NCBI RefSeq assembly: GCF_045788535.1
Contig: NZ_CP074074.1
Coordinates: 744,001 to 808,000 of the forward strand
DNA length: 64,000 nucleotides
From: Allotamlana fucoidanivorans
GTDB lineage: Bacteria > Bacteroidota > Bacteroidia > Flavobacteriales > Flavobacteriaceae
Direction: 5' to 3'
The notes below the pieces were generated by a model. The model saw nothing but the letters and a program-made list of their open reading frames with translations, had not been told where the DNA came from and did no database searches. The translations under genes were made by a program, and so were the position numbers. Each line of letters opens with the position of its first letter. Positions within the stretch are counted from its first letter, which is position 1. Positions 34,605 through 43,588 of this stretch are shown here, piece by piece.

Positions 34605-35726
34605 TCATATATTCTCTAAAAAATTTGCCGCTATTTTCTTTAGATATTTTGCACCATTATGCATAGCGTCATCTTTACAACTCGCGTAATTATCAACGGC
34701 ATCAACATAATCAATCCCAAAGGTTTGAATAGCCTGCTTATCTAATGTTACAGCACCACAAAACGCGGCTACTTTAACGTTCTGGGCTTTTGCAGAACGC
34801 AGTACACCTTCAATGGTTTTTCCCGACAAGGTTTGTTCATCCAGCTTGCCTTCGCCTGTAATAACCCAATCGGCTCCGTGTAACTCACTATCAAAATTAG
34901 CCAAATCTTTAATCAACTGAACACCCGACTTTAAATTTCCATTTAAAAACACCTTTGAAGCAATCCCCATACCTCCAGCGGCTCCCGCCCCTTTAACCAA
35001 CTGAGGTTCTACTTGAAACACAGCTTGCAATATTTTAGAAAAATCTCTTAAACCCAGATCTAACATTTCAATATCGGTTGCCGAAGCTCCTTTTTGGGCA
35101 GCATAAACATAAGCTGCACCATTTTCGCCATAAAGCGGATTGGTAACGTCGCAAGCTATTTCAAAATTCACATTGAATAATTTAGGGGTCACTTGGGCTA
35201 CATCAATAGCTTTAATTTTTGAAAGATTTGCGCCTATCGGGCGCACTGTTTTATTCTCTTCGTCTAAAAACTGATACCCTAAAGCAGTAGCCATTCCAAT
35301 ACCACAGTCGTTTGTAGCACTTCCGCCTATCCCCAAAATAATATTTGTAGCCCCCCGATTTATAGCATCCACTATCATTTCACCTGTACCTAAAGTTGTG
35401 GCATTTTTGCAATCAAGTTCTTGAGGGTCTAAAAGTTTAACGCCCGAAGCTTCGGCCATTTCAATAAAAGCTGTTTCGGTTGATTCAGAAAACAAATAAC
35501 TAGCCTTAACGGGTTGAAAAAACGGATTATTCACCTCTAATGAAATTAGCTCGCCTTGCAAATAATAATTGGCCACTTCAATGGTACCATCACCACCATC
35601 GGCTAGGGGAAATGAAAATACGTCAAGATTTTGGTTTAAACGTTTCATTTCGCACTGTACAATTCGACAAAAATCGATCGCTGTCATGGAGTGTTTAAAC
35701 TTGTCAGGTGCTATTACTATTTTCAT
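34605..35726 (-). CDS. glycerate kinase (GlxK/GarK family)
   Basis: A 373-residue kinase phosphorylating glycerate with ATP. Opening KIVIAPDKFKHSMTA, then FPLADGGDGTIE, GTGEMIVDAINRGATNIILGIGGSATNDCGIGMATALG, and VITGEGKLDEQTLSGKTIEGVL near the end, all typical. Normal length. It points against its neighbours, ends 5 nt from the DUF3098 stop and lies inside what is otherwise a conserved ftsX-DUF3098-uppP-truB set. Confidence 0.94.
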   Translation of the reverse strand: MKIVIAPDKFKHSMTAIDFCRIVQCEMKRLNQNLDVFSFPLADGGDGTIEVANYYLQGELISLEVNNPFFQPVKASYLFSESTETAFIEMAEASGVKLLDPQELDCKNATTLGTGEMIVDAINRGATNIILGIGGSATNDCGIGMATALGYQFLDEENKTVRPIGANLSKIKAIDVAQVTPKLFNVNFEIACDVTNPLYGENGAAYVYAAQKGASATDIEMLDLGLRDFSKILQAVFQVEPQLVKGAGAAGGMGIASKVFLNGNLKSGVQLIKDLANFDSELHGADWVITGEGKLDEQTLSGKTIEGVLRSAKAQNVKVAAFCGAVTLDKQAIQTFGIDYVDAVDNYASCKDDAMHNGAKYLKKIAANFLENI

Positions 35727-35796
35727 TATACATTATCTGTATCTTAAAAATACGATTTTATTACTGAGGGCCCAGCTTATTATATAAGTATTTTAA

Positions 35797-35804
35797 TACT
35801 TTTG
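35797..35804 (+). promoter_or_regulatory. -7 promoter box of uppP
   Basis: TACTTTTG followed by C matches TAnnTTTG. The ATG follows 4 nt later, so the mRNA would have little or no leader. No convincing -33 box is seen. Confidence 0.35.
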
Positions 35805-35808
35805 CGCC

Positions 35809-36603
35809 ATGGAAATTATAGACGCAATTGTTTTGGGTATCATTCAAGGCTTAACAGAATTCTTACCCGTTTCGTCCAGTGGGCACTTAGAATTAGGCAA
35901 AGCCATTTTAGGCGATCATTCTGTACCAGAAGAAAGCTTATTATTTACAGTAGTACTTCACTTTGCTACCGCACTAAGCACCATAGTAGTTTTTAGAAAA
36001 GACATTTTAGAGCTCATTAAAGGAGCTTTAAAATTTGAATGGAATGATGATTTACAGTTCATTGCCAAAATAGCCATATCTATGATACCTGCCGTAATAG
36101 TTGGTCTTTTTTTTGAAGAGCAGCTTGAACAACTTTTTGGGGGTAATATTGTTCTGGTTGGGTTTATGCTGATTATTACAGCGGCATTGTTATATCTAGC
36201 GGATAAAGCGAAAGATACAAGCAAGAAAGTATCCTTTAAAAACGCCTTTGTCATTGGTATATCACAAGCTGTTGCTATGCTTCCTGGTATTTCACGCTCT
36301 GGCGCAACCATTTCAACTTCGGTGTTATTGGGCAATGACAAAACCAAAGCTGCTCGATTTTCTTTTTTAATGGTTGTTCCTTTAATTTTTGGAAAAATAG
36401 CCAAAGATGTTTTAAGTGGTGATTTGTCATACAACAGTGGAAATTTCACAGCATTATCCATTGGATTTATAGCAGCTTTTATAGCAGGGCTTTTTGCTTG
36501 CACATGGATGATTGCTTTGGTTAAAAAAAGTAGGTTGACCTATTTTGCCATATACTGCGCCATAGTTGGCGTTATTGCTATTATTTTTTCGTTTGCCAAC
36601 TAA
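35809..36603 (+). CDS. uppP: undecaprenyl-diphosphatase
   Basis: A 264-residue inner-membrane phosphatase that recycles undecaprenyl pyrophosphate for cell-wall and polysaccharide synthesis. Motif 1 is GLTEFLPVSSSGHLEL (catalytic Glu/His region) and motif 2 is LPGISRSGATIS. About eight membrane helices. It ends one base before the truB start codon, so the two are translated together. Confidence 0.96.
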   Translation: MEIIDAIVLGIIQGLTEFLPVSSSGHLELGKAILGDHSVPEESLLFTVVLHFATALSTIVVFRKDILELIKGALKFEWNDDLQFIAKIAISMIPAVIVGLFFEEQLEQLFGGNIVLVGFMLIITAALLYLADKAKDTSKKVSFKNAFVIGISQAVAMLPGISRSGATISTSVLLGNDKTKAARFSFLMVVPLIFGKIAKDVLSGDLSYNSGNFTALSIGFIAAFIAGLFACTWMIALVKKSRLTYFAIYCAIVGVIAIIFSFAN

Positions 36604-36604
36604 T

Positions 36605-37306
36605 ATGAAAACAGCTGAAGACTTTCTTTCAGGACAGGTTTTACTCATTGACAAACCTTTAAACTGGACCTCTTTCCAAGTGGTTAACAAATTACGCTGG
36701 GAAATACGTCAGGCCTTTAACATAAAAAAAATAAAGGTAGGACATGCTGGCACCCTAGATCCTTTGGCGACTGGCCTTTTGGTTATTTGTACAGGTAAAA
36801 AAACCAAGGAGATAAATACCTTTCAAGCGCAAATAAAAGAATATACTGGCACCTTTGCTTTGGGAAGTACAACACCTTCTTACGACTTAGAAACAGAAAT
36901 CAATGCACACTTTTCAACTACACATATCACTAAAGAATTAATTCAAGAGACTACCAAACAGTTTATTGGTGATATTGAACAATATCCACCCGTATTTTCA
37001 GCAATTAAAAAAGATGGAAAACGCTTATATGAATTTGCCAGAGCAGGTGAAACCGTTGAAATAAAACCAAGACATGTACATATTTCAGAATTTGAAATCA
37101 CAAAAATTGATGATTTGCACGTTGATTTTAGAGTGGTTTGTAGCAAAGGTACTTACATCCGTTCTTTAGCTCATGATTTTGGCAAAGCCCTTAACTCTGG
37201 TGCCCATTTATCAGTTTTAAGACGCACAAAAATTGGAGATTTCAATGTGCTGAATGCCCAGACCATAGAAAACTTCATTAAAGCGCTAAAAAACCAAAAT
37301 ATATAA
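36605..37306 (+). CDS. truB: tRNA pseudouridine-55 synthase
   Basis: TruB makes pseudouridine at position 55 of the tRNA T-arm. The catalytic Asp is in VGHAGTLDPLATGLL; GTFALGSTTPSYDLETE and QYPPVFSAIKKDGKRLYEFAR follow, and the C-terminal SKGTYIRSLAHDFG is typical. The frame is open upstream from TTG 36566, but ATG 36605, right after the uppP stop, matches the family's N-terminus, giving 233 residues. Confidence 0.96.
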   Translation: MKTAEDFLSGQVLLIDKPLNWTSFQVVNKLRWEIRQAFNIKKIKVGHAGTLDPLATGLLVICTGKKTKEINTFQAQIKEYTGTFALGSTTPSYDLETEINAHFSTTHITKELIQETTKQFIGDIEQYPPVFSAIKKDGKRLYEFARAGETVEIKPRHVHISEFEITKIDDLHVDFRVVCSKGTYIRSLAHDFGKALNSGAHLSVLRRTKIGDFNVLNAQTIENFIKALKNQNI

Positions 37307-37351
37307 TTTTACGTATATTTAGAACACAATTCTATTATAAATTGTACCGAT

Positions 37352-38071
37352 TTGAACCTAACAAATCAACATAGAGCCCTAATCTTAACATGTCTTGTTT
37401 CAGGAACTGTAGTGCTTTCTGTATTCAATTTAAGCTTAAAACAAAAGGATGACATTGCATCTGAAAGCTATTATGAATTAGAACCAGAAAAAGAGTTAAC
37501 TGAAGAAGAATTAAAAGTACTTGAAGCTTTAGAAAACATGAACAAAGCTAAAGCCGAAACCAATAATGCTTTTAATGAAAATCAGGAAACGAAACATTTT
37601 GCTCAGGCCTATAAACGTATTGCACCTCCTGAAGATTACGTGCCAAAATCAAGTACAGAAGAAGGATTACAGCAAACTGCTTCAACAAAACAATATGACA
37701 TTCCTGAAGATTCTAAACTAGATCAAGAAGACCTATCTAAATTCAGTAAGGTTAATGATTTATTGAAAAAGCAAAACGCTGAAAATAATAATGCCAAAAG
37801 CTCTATTAGCTTTTCATTATTAAACCGTAATAAAGTTTACATTCCCATACCTGTTTACCTATGTGAGGTGGATGGCAAAATTGTAGTTAACATTAATGTA
37901 AATGCCGAAGGAGATGTCACCGATGCTTATTTGAACACCTCATCAACTTCTAAAAATGATTGTTTAATTCAACATGCTTTAGAGTATGCCAAACAATCTC
38001 AATTTAGTGCAGATCCTTCAAAAGAAAGCCAGCTAGGGTCTATTACCTTTTATTTTATAGGCAAGCGGTAG
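37352..38071 (+). CDS. single-pass protein with TonB-like C-terminal domain
   Basis: A 239-residue protein: one N-terminal membrane helix (about 9-28), a long acidic low-complexity periplasmic linker (about 35-150, rich in Glu, Lys, Asn), and a C-terminal TonB-like beta-alpha-beta domain (GKIVVNINVNAEGDVTDAYL, CLIQHALEYAKQSQFSAD, GSITFYFIG). The linker is not Pro-Lys-rich as in classic TonB, and no exbB/exbD is adjacent. The start is TTG 37352, 45 nt after truB. Role unknown. Its tail overlaps the convergent thioredoxin-fold gene by 17 nt. Confidence 0.72.
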   Translation: MNLTNQHRALILTCLVSGTVVLSVFNLSLKQKDDIASESYYELEPEKELTEEELKVLEALENMNKAKAETNNAFNENQETKHFAQAYKRIAPPEDYVPKSSTEEGLQQTASTKQYDIPEDSKLDQEDLSKFSKVNDLLKKQNAENNNAKSSISFSLLNRNKVYIPIPVYLCEVDGKIVVNINVNAEGDVTDAYLNTSSTSKNDCLIQHALEYAKQSQFSADPSKESQLGSITFYFIGKR

Positions 38072-38684
38072 ATTGCATGTGACCCAATAATTGGGTGATA
38101 TCATCAATGACATTTTGCCCCTTGTTGTCATTATACCAATACTGCAAATCCTCCTTAAAATCTAACGTTAAAGCACCGTGTTTTGCTTTAAACCGTTTTA
38201 CATAATTTTCAGCTTCAGAAGGTCTGGGTCCATATGTGGCAATAACATCTCCTGTTTCATCATCAATCATAATTAACTTTGGCACTGCCTTATTACCATC
38301 TGTTAAAAAAGCATTCATTAATTCTGGATTCACATCTCGTAAAACGAGTCTGAGTGTAATATTTGCATTTAATTCTGCTACTTTATTTAATGCAGGAATA
38401 ACATGGGCCGCATCACCACACCAACTTTCTGTAATAACCAACCAAGTTACTTTATGATTAAAATTAGCAATACGCTTTTTGGCAACCTTTGAAACCTCAA
38501 TGGTTTTATCCCAGCGTTTCATTCTCCTATCATTAAGTTTGGTAAGATTTGCGTATGCTTCTGTCTTTTCAATACCTGTATTAGCATTATCTTCTGCTAA
38601 TTGCCTAACTAAATCTCTATATGTTTTATAAGACATACTGCGTTCTATGCCTCTTTTAATGATAGCTTCCATAACTAATTTCAT
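38055..38684 (-). CDS. thioredoxin-fold protein, paralogue 2 (single active-site Cys)
   Basis: A 209-residue cytoplasmic protein (no signal peptide) with a thioredoxin-like core: TWLVITESWCGDAAHVIPALNKVAE, then VPKLIMIDDETGDVIATYGPRPSE with the cis-Pro region. The active site is WCGDA, so the second Cys of CxxC is missing. The only other Cys is the penultimate residue (ACL end). It is clearly a paralogue of the gene 160 nt upstream. Known as a thioredoxin-family protein in Bacteroidota; function not established. Confidence 0.86.
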   Translation of the reverse strand: MKLVMEAIIKRGIERSMSYKTYRDLVRQLAEDNANTGIEKTEAYANLTKLNDRRMKRWDKTIEVSKVAKKRIANFNHKVTWLVITESWCGDAAHVIPALNKVAELNANITLRLVLRDVNPELMNAFLTDGNKAVPKLIMIDDETGDVIATYGPRPSEAENYVKRFKAKHGALTLDFKEDLQYWYNDNKGQNVIDDITQLLGHMQSTACL

Positions 38685-38810
38685 AAAATATTTAAAACAA
38701 AATTAATCTGCCAGCCTATTTATTAAGATGATTTTTGTCATACTTTAATTGTTTCCAGACAATTAGACGTTATTTTATGAAACTTTTAAGACTATATTAG
38801 GGTAAGAAAT

Positions 38811-38839
38811 AAAAAAGCGCCGTATTTAAATGCGGCGCT
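38811..38839 (-). terminator. terminator between the two thioredoxin-fold paralogues
   Basis: The stem AGCGCCG/CGGCGCT has a 10-nt loop and a T-tract on the minus strand, just after the stop of the upstream paralogue. The two genes are therefore separate units. Confidence 0.85.
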
Positions 38840-38846
38840 AATAGTA

Positions 38847-39467
38847 TTATAAACACATGCTTGGTTCAAATTTACAGAGCTCCTTTGCAATGTCTTCAAT
38901 GATGTTTTGACCTTTGTTTTTATTGTACCAAACTTGAAGTTCTTCTTTAAACTCTGCTGTTAACTTTCCATGAGCGCCCTTGTATGCTTTCACCATTTGC
39001 GTAGCTTCACTTGGTCTTGGCCCAAAGGTACTTAACACATCACCCGTTTCATCATCTATGATAAGCAACTTTGGAATGGCTCTAGCCCCATTGGTAAGAA
39101 ACATATCCATCAATTCAGGATGTTCATCTCGCAATACAATGTGCAACTTAATATTATCATTAAGCGCTGCCAGTTTATTAATTACTGGAACAACATGGGC
39201 TGCATCACCACACCAACTTTCGGTAATCAATAACCAGGTCATTTTATGAGGTAAACTTGAAATCATGGCTTTGGTTGCTTCTGAAACTTTTGTGGTTTTA
39301 TCCCATCGCTTCATACGACGCTGATTTAATTTGGTATATTCTACCAAGGCTTCAGATGAATCAGAACCCGTGGTTCCTTTAATTTCAACTAACCTATTTA
39401 CTAGTTCCGAATAGGTTTCATAAGACATGCTGTTCTCTAAACTATGCTTTACAACTGGATGTAACAT
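38847..39467 (-). CDS. thioredoxin-fold protein, paralogue 1 (single active-site Cys)
   Basis: A 206-residue paralogue of the gene at 38055. The two share LNxRRMKRWDKT, ITESWCGDAAHV, LRDxxPELM, DDETGDVxxTxGPRPSEA and NKGQNxIxDI. Again the CxxC motif is reduced to WCGDA and the protein ends in Cys-Leu; one further Cys lies in ELCKF near the end. The shared N-terminal MSYxTYxxLV block is outside the core fold. Probably a thiol-dependent or redox-linked cytoplasmic protein; partner unknown. Confidence 0.86.
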   Translation of the reverse strand: MLHPVVKHSLENSMSYETYSELVNRLVEIKGTTGSDSSEALVEYTKLNQRRMKRWDKTTKVSEATKAMISSLPHKMTWLLITESWCGDAAHVVPVINKLAALNDNIKLHIVLRDEHPELMDMFLTNGARAIPKLLIIDDETGDVLSTFGPRPSEATQMVKAYKGAHGKLTAEFKEELQVWYNKNKGQNIIEDIAKELCKFEPSMCL

Positions 39468-39665
39468 ATATATTTTTATTTTAATATTCTATCAAATTGA
39501 TAATGTTTGTCTGAAAAGAAACTACCTCCTTACTAAACATGCTACAAAGGAACGATGCCTTTATAAAACATCAGGTAACATTTGTTTCATAAAACCATGC
39601 TTTCTGACCTGCATTTACAATAGAAATAGTAACTTTATTGTTTAAAACCCTTTAATTAAAAAACA

Positions 39666-40229
39666 ATGACAAAGCACAGATGTGCATGGTGTAAAGGAGA
39701 TGCACTTTATGAAGCTTATCACGATGAAGAATGGGGTGTTCCTGTATATGATGATGATAAACTCTTTGAATTTTTAATTTTAGAAACATTTCAGGCAGGC
39801 TTAAGCTGGATTACTGTTTTGCGCAAGCGCGGCAATTTCAAAAAAGCTTTTGATCATTTTGATTACAAAAAAATAGCCCAATATGATCAAGCTAAAATTA
39901 ATGCACTATTACAAGACGCTGGTATTATAAGAAACAAACTCAAGGTAAAAGCTACGGTTACTAATGCCCAAGCCTTTATTAAAATTCAAGAAGAATTTGG
40001 AAGTTTCAGCACCTATATTTGGGGATTTGTTGAGGGCAAGCCAATAAAGAATGCTTTTAAAAGTGTGAAGGAATTACCCGCTAATACGGCCTTAAGTGAT
40101 ATGATAAGTAAAGATTTAAAAAAGAGAGGATTTAAGTTTGTAGGTACCACGGTTGTTTATGCCCATATGCAAGCTACTGGTATGGTTAATGACCATGAAA
40201 CCACCTGTTTTAGATATGAAGAAGTTTAG
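39666..40229 (+). CDS. tag: DNA-3-methyladenine glycosylase I
   Basis: A 187-residue base-excision repair glycosylase that removes 3-methyladenine from DNA. RCAWCKGDALYEAYHDEEWGVPVYDD is the family start with the first zinc Cys and the catalytic-pocket Glu/Trp; FQAGLSWITVLRKR and the C-terminal VGTTVVYAHMQATGMVNDHETTC, supplying the remaining His/Cys zinc ligands, follow. Full length. Its last 14 nt overlap the next gene. Confidence 0.96.
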   Translation: MTKHRCAWCKGDALYEAYHDEEWGVPVYDDDKLFEFLILETFQAGLSWITVLRKRGNFKKAFDHFDYKKIAQYDQAKINALLQDAGIIRNKLKVKATVTNAQAFIKIQEEFGSFSTYIWGFVEGKPIKNAFKSVKELPANTALSDMISKDLKKRGFKFVGTTVVYAHMQATGMVNDHETTCFRYEEV

Positions 40230-40794
40230 CCTCTTTATTTACATACTTGCCGGTATTATGAGTTTTTCGCAATCAAAAAATGAGCGGGAGGTACGTGTAA
40301 AACCTTCAGAATTTCCAGAAGTAACAAGTACCTATTTCAATAACTTTATAAAAGAGTTAAAATATCTAAAGTTTTATAGAGAAACTGATGGTGACAAAGT
40401 AAGTTATGAAACCAAATTAAAAACACAAGGCTTTCATTTTAGCATAGAATTTGACACCCTGGGAAAACTTGAAGACATAGAAATAGTGATAAAAGAAAAG
40501 CACATTCCTAAAACAATAAAGGCAAAGATTGGAGGTTATTTTGAAACACATTACAACCATGTTAGGTTCATAAAAATTCAAAAACAGTTCGTGAATTCTG
40601 GCATGAAACCAGACAAACAGTTTATTCAAATGGTTGTTGAAAACCCAAACAAAATGCCTGATAATTTTGAGATTATCGCCGAAACAAAAAAGAAGAAAGA
40701 CCGACAACTTAGTGAATTTACCTTCAGAAGCAACGGTCAATTTATAAAGGCAAGACACGTAACCTCATCTTCTTATTCGCATGCGCTTTACTAA
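40216..40794 (+). CDS. exported protein, PepSY-like, unknown function
   Basis: A 192-residue exported protein when started at ATG 40216 (an upstream in-frame ATG at 40153 would add residues before the signal peptide). Signal peptide about 1-18 (cut SFS-QS). The mature part has strand-helix repeats such as GFHFSIEFDTLGKLEDIEIVIKEKHIPKTIKAKIGGYFE, which resembles the PepSY-like fold of periplasmic proteins. It overlaps tag by 14 nt and the next gene, an outer-membrane protein, by 14 nt, so the three are co-translated. Function not known. Confidence 0.68.
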   Translation: MKKFSLFIYILAGIMSFSQSKNEREVRVKPSEFPEVTSTYFNNFIKELKYLKFYRETDGDKVSYETKLKTQGFHFSIEFDTLGKLEDIEIVIKEKHIPKTIKAKIGGYFETHYNHVRFIKIQKQFVNSGMKPDKQFIQMVVENPNKMPDNFEIIAETKKKKDRQLSEFTFRSNGQFIKARHVTSSSYSHALY

Positions 40795-41458
40795 CATTTT
40801 TTTTACTATTTTATTTTTATTCCCCTTTTTTAATCATGCACAAAAAAACTTCTCAACTTTAGGAGAATCTTCTTTGTCTATAAATCATAATGTTTCGCAG
40901 AATTATGGTATGAATATCGCATTAAGAAGCAGATACATTTTATACTCAGATTTTGATGTTCAATATTTACAGCAACAAGTTGATTTTTTACATTTTTCAT
41001 CCTTAAAACTAAGCTACAATCATAGGTTAAGTTTAGGATTTCTTTATAGAAATAGAGATTGGTTTCAAAGAGGTAGTGATGAGTTTAGGTTAACCGAACA
41101 ATTTAATTATACCAAACAAAAATTGGGGGTTCGATACGGACACCGAATAAGATTTGAGCAGCGTTTTTTCAAAACCTCAACCGTTTACAGACAGCGTTAC
41201 AGATTTGCGGTTGACTTTCCGTTGAACGGTGAAAAACTAGACATTGGAGAAACTTACTTAATTAGTGCCGTAGAAAGCTTACTTAGTTTAAGCGACTTGT
41301 ATCAGCCTGAAACAGACCTTAGACTTACCGCTCAAATTGGATGGCAACTCTCTCAAGCGTTAAAATTACAAACTGGACTTGAACATAGACTTGAAGCATT
41401 TAATCTTGAAACCTTTAACACGCTTTTTGTATTAACTTCAGCGGTTATTAAAATTTAG
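40781..41458 (+). CDS. DUF2490 outer-membrane protein
   Basis: A 225-residue exported protein with a signal peptide (about 1-20, ends NHA-QK) and amphipathic beta-strand pattern throughout (SLSINHNVSQNYGMNIALRSRYI, LKLSYNHRLSLGFLYRNRDW, KLGVRYGHRIRFEQRFF), ending in TSAVIKI. This matches DUF2490, predicted outer-membrane beta-barrels of unknown role. It is the last gene of the tag-PepSY-like-DUF2490 set. Confidence 0.78.
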   Translation: MRFTNIFFTILFLFPFFNHAQKNFSTLGESSLSINHNVSQNYGMNIALRSRYILYSDFDVQYLQQQVDFLHFSSLKLSYNHRLSLGFLYRNRDWFQRGSDEFRLTEQFNYTKQKLGVRYGHRIRFEQRFFKTSTVYRQRYRFAVDFPLNGEKLDIGETYLISAVESLLSLSDLYQPETDLRLTAQIGWQLSQALKLQTGLEHRLEAFNLETFNTLFVLTSAVIKI

Positions 41459-41465
41459 GTCACTC

Positions 41466-42092
41466 TCATTTTAAGTATTCCATAAATTGTGTTCTATCCA
41501 TATCTTCAGCACCCAAGCTAGCAAAATGATTGGTATAAACCTGACAATCAATAAGCTTATAACTGGTGTTTTGAATGAAACTGATAAAGGCTACTTTACT
41601 GGCATTGTTCACTTTAGCAAACATACTTTCTCCACAAAACACACCATTGCCTAAATCAACACCATAAAACCCACCAACCAATATGGTGTCCTGCCTCACC
41701 TCAACAGATTTTGCATACCCTAACTCATGAAGCTTCGTATAGGCCGTAATCATACTTTGAGTTATCCAAGTACCAGATTGCCCAGAACGTTTTATTTTAG
41801 CACACGATTCAATAACCGATTTAAAATCTCTGTTTATAGAAACTTCAAAATTTGTATTGCGCATCACCTGCTTCATACTTTTTGAAACCTTAAGTTTATT
41901 GGGAAAAAGCACAAACCGTGGGTTTGGTGACCACCATAGAATAGGGCTTTCTATTTCAAACCACGGAAAGATTCCATTTTTATAAGCGAGTAATAAGCGG
42001 GGTATAGACAAATCGCCTCCAATAGCCAATAAACCATCGCTAGACGCTTCAGAAACATCAGGAAACCATAAATCTTCTGTCAAATAGTACAT
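41466..42092 (-). CDS. aat: leucyl/phenylalanyl-tRNA--protein transferase
   Basis: A 208-residue enzyme that adds Leu or Phe to the N-terminus of proteins with basic N-termini, marking them for ClpAP-type degradation. LLAIGGDLSIPRLLLAYKNGIFPWF, ILWWSPNPRFVLFP, GQSGTWITQSMITAYTKLHELGYAKSVEV and GGFYGVDLGNGVFCGESMF are all classic Aat motifs. Slightly short at the C-terminus but complete. Confidence 0.95.
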   Translation of the reverse strand: MYYLTEDLWFPDVSEASSDGLLAIGGDLSIPRLLLAYKNGIFPWFEIESPILWWSPNPRFVLFPNKLKVSKSMKQVMRNTNFEVSINRDFKSVIESCAKIKRSGQSGTWITQSMITAYTKLHELGYAKSVEVRQDTILVGGFYGVDLGNGVFCGESMFAKVNNASKVAFISFIQNTSYKLIDCQVYTNHFASLGAEDMDRTQFMEYLK

Positions 42093-42106
42093 AGGTTGAT
42101 AAAAAT

Positions 42107-42135
42107 AATAAACCTCAACATTTATAAAAACATTG
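42107..42135 (-). terminator. terminator of the DUF3127 gene
   Basis: The inverted repeat AAACCTCAA/TTGAGGTTT is separated by 14 nt, with T-rich sequence following on the minus strand, about 50 nt past the stop codon. Confidence 0.6.
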
Positions 42136-42187
42136 AGGTTTAATTATTGGCTTCTCACCATTTTGGTTTTATAAAAACCGTTTTTAG

Positions 42188-42565
42188 TTAAAACGGTAAA
42201 TCATCATGATCGTCTTCGTTTAAATCTCCTGCTGGTTCAAAGGCATCTGCTGGTGGCACAGGCGGCATATTTGCACCACTTGTTTCAGCCTGTAATGCTT
42301 CAATTCTCCAACCTTGAATAGAATTGAAATATTTAGTTTCTCCTTGAGGATTTACCCACTCTCTCCCTCTTAGATTGATATTAACTTTCACTTGTTGCCC
42401 TACTTGGTAATTATTCAGTAAGTCTGTTTTATCTTGTACAAACTCCACCATAATATGTTGTGGATATTGTTCTTCTGTAGTCACTACAATTTCTCTTTTT
42501 CTAAACCCATTGCTTCCAAAACTTTGAGTTTCTCCAATCACTTTAATTCTTCCTTGAACTTCCAT
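42188..42565 (-). CDS. DUF3127 OB-fold-like protein
   Basis: A 125-residue protein of the DUF3127 family (MEVQGRIKVIGETQSFGSNGFRKREIVV, YPQHIMVEFVQDK, QVKVNINLRGREW), followed by an acidic tail ending DDLPF. The fold looks like a single-stranded-DNA-binding OB domain, and the acidic DDLPF tip matches the protein-interaction tail of SSB, also seen in the ssb gene at 60545. It may therefore bind ssDNA or SSB partners; this is inference. Confidence 0.85.
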   Translation of the reverse strand: MEVQGRIKVIGETQSFGSNGFRKREIVVTTEEQYPQHIMVEFVQDKTDLLNNYQVGQQVKVNINLRGREWVNPQGETKYFNSIQGWRIEALQAETSGANMPPVPPADAFEPAGDLNEDDHDDLPF

Positions 42566-42596
42566 TTACTAATATTTATATTTATTTACTCTTTCT

Positions 42597-43466
42597 CTAA
42601 CTTAATAAAATTTTCCAAGCACTCTGCACATCACCAAAACTTAAGTAATTACGTGCCAATTTGTGCTTTTCTCTAGGGCCTGCTGTTTTTATATTAGGAT
42701 ACTTACGCCCCAATTCTTCAACAAATTGCTGGACCTCAGTACTAGAGGGTAACTTCTCAATATTTGCCAGTACGCCTAAATCATTACCTGTTAACACCAT
42801 ACTTTGTTTCACATGATCAGGAAAATTATCTACACCAATTCCCAAGTTGGTTGTAGGTTTAGGAACTTCAAAAAAGCCTTTTTTGGCTCTGGTATAAAAA
42901 CTTCCTCCTGCTCTCGCTACTAAATCCATTTTTGTTTGATCAATCTGTTCATGTTCATCTAAGACCTCATCATCAATATGAATTTTTACAACTTCACAAA
43001 TCACCAAATTTCCAGCACCACCTTCATTTCCAAGTTTCACAATATCGTTTACCTTACATTCAAACTGCACAGGTGATTCTGCCACTCTGAAGGGTTTAAC
43101 GCAATGTGACGCCAACATTTGCAACCCTGCTTTCTCAAATTCATTAACACCCTGAGGAAACTCAGCACTACTAAAAGACATTTGATGTACCATATGGTAA
43201 TTTACCACATTAATAACTACTTCTTTCGTGGTCTCAACATTTTGTAATGTATGCTTGGTAGAGTTGTCTCTAACTCGTCTTGCCGGTGAAAAAATTAAAA
43301 TCGGCGGATTAGCACTAAACACATTAAAAAAACTAAAAGGCGACAAATTAGGTCGTCCTTCGTCATCAATAGTACTAGCAAAAGCTATAGGCCTTGGCGC
43401 TACAGCACTTAACAAATAAGCATGCAATTTACTGGTTGATAAGCTTTTTGGATCAATAGACGGCAT
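42597..43466 (-). CDS. flavin reductase-like FMN-binding protein
   Basis: A 289-residue protein with the FMN-binding split barrel of the flavin reductase family: LLSAVAPRPIAFASTIDDEGRPNLSPFSFFNVFSANPP and VVINVVNYHMVHQMSFSS, followed by a C-terminal extension of about 90 residues. The family transfers electrons from NAD(P)H to flavin or acts as an oxygenase partner. The C-terminal extension is shared by relatives in Bacteroidota; the physiological role is unknown. Confidence 0.85.
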   Translation of the reverse strand: MPSIDPKSLSTSKLHAYLLSAVAPRPIAFASTIDDEGRPNLSPFSFFNVFSANPPILIFSPARRVRDNSTKHTLQNVETTKEVVINVVNYHMVHQMSFSSAEFPQGVNEFEKAGLQMLASHCVKPFRVAESPVQFECKVNDIVKLGNEGGAGNLVICEVVKIHIDDEVLDEHEQIDQTKMDLVARAGGSFYTRAKKGFFEVPKPTTNLGIGVDNFPDHVKQSMVLTGNDLGVLANIEKLPSSTEVQQFVEELGRKYPNIKTAGPREKHKLARNYLSFGDVQSAWKILLS

Positions 43467-43588
43467 TTACCCCTTTAAGTTTTCACAAATGTAATTAAAG
43501 TACAACTCATGTAAAAACCGATTTACTAACAACTTGCGCAATAATATTAACAGATTTGCATTATATTACCAATCAATTCTAATGGTTT

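Noticed and set aside
35958..36503. A 181-codon open frame on the minus strand opposite uppP
   Set aside because: It is the shadow of a well-conserved membrane protein gene, has no family pattern and no promoter.
37352..38071. Calling this gene tonB
   Set aside because: The linker is acidic rather than Pro/Lys-rich and no exbB/exbD is adjacent; only the C-terminal fold is TonB-like.
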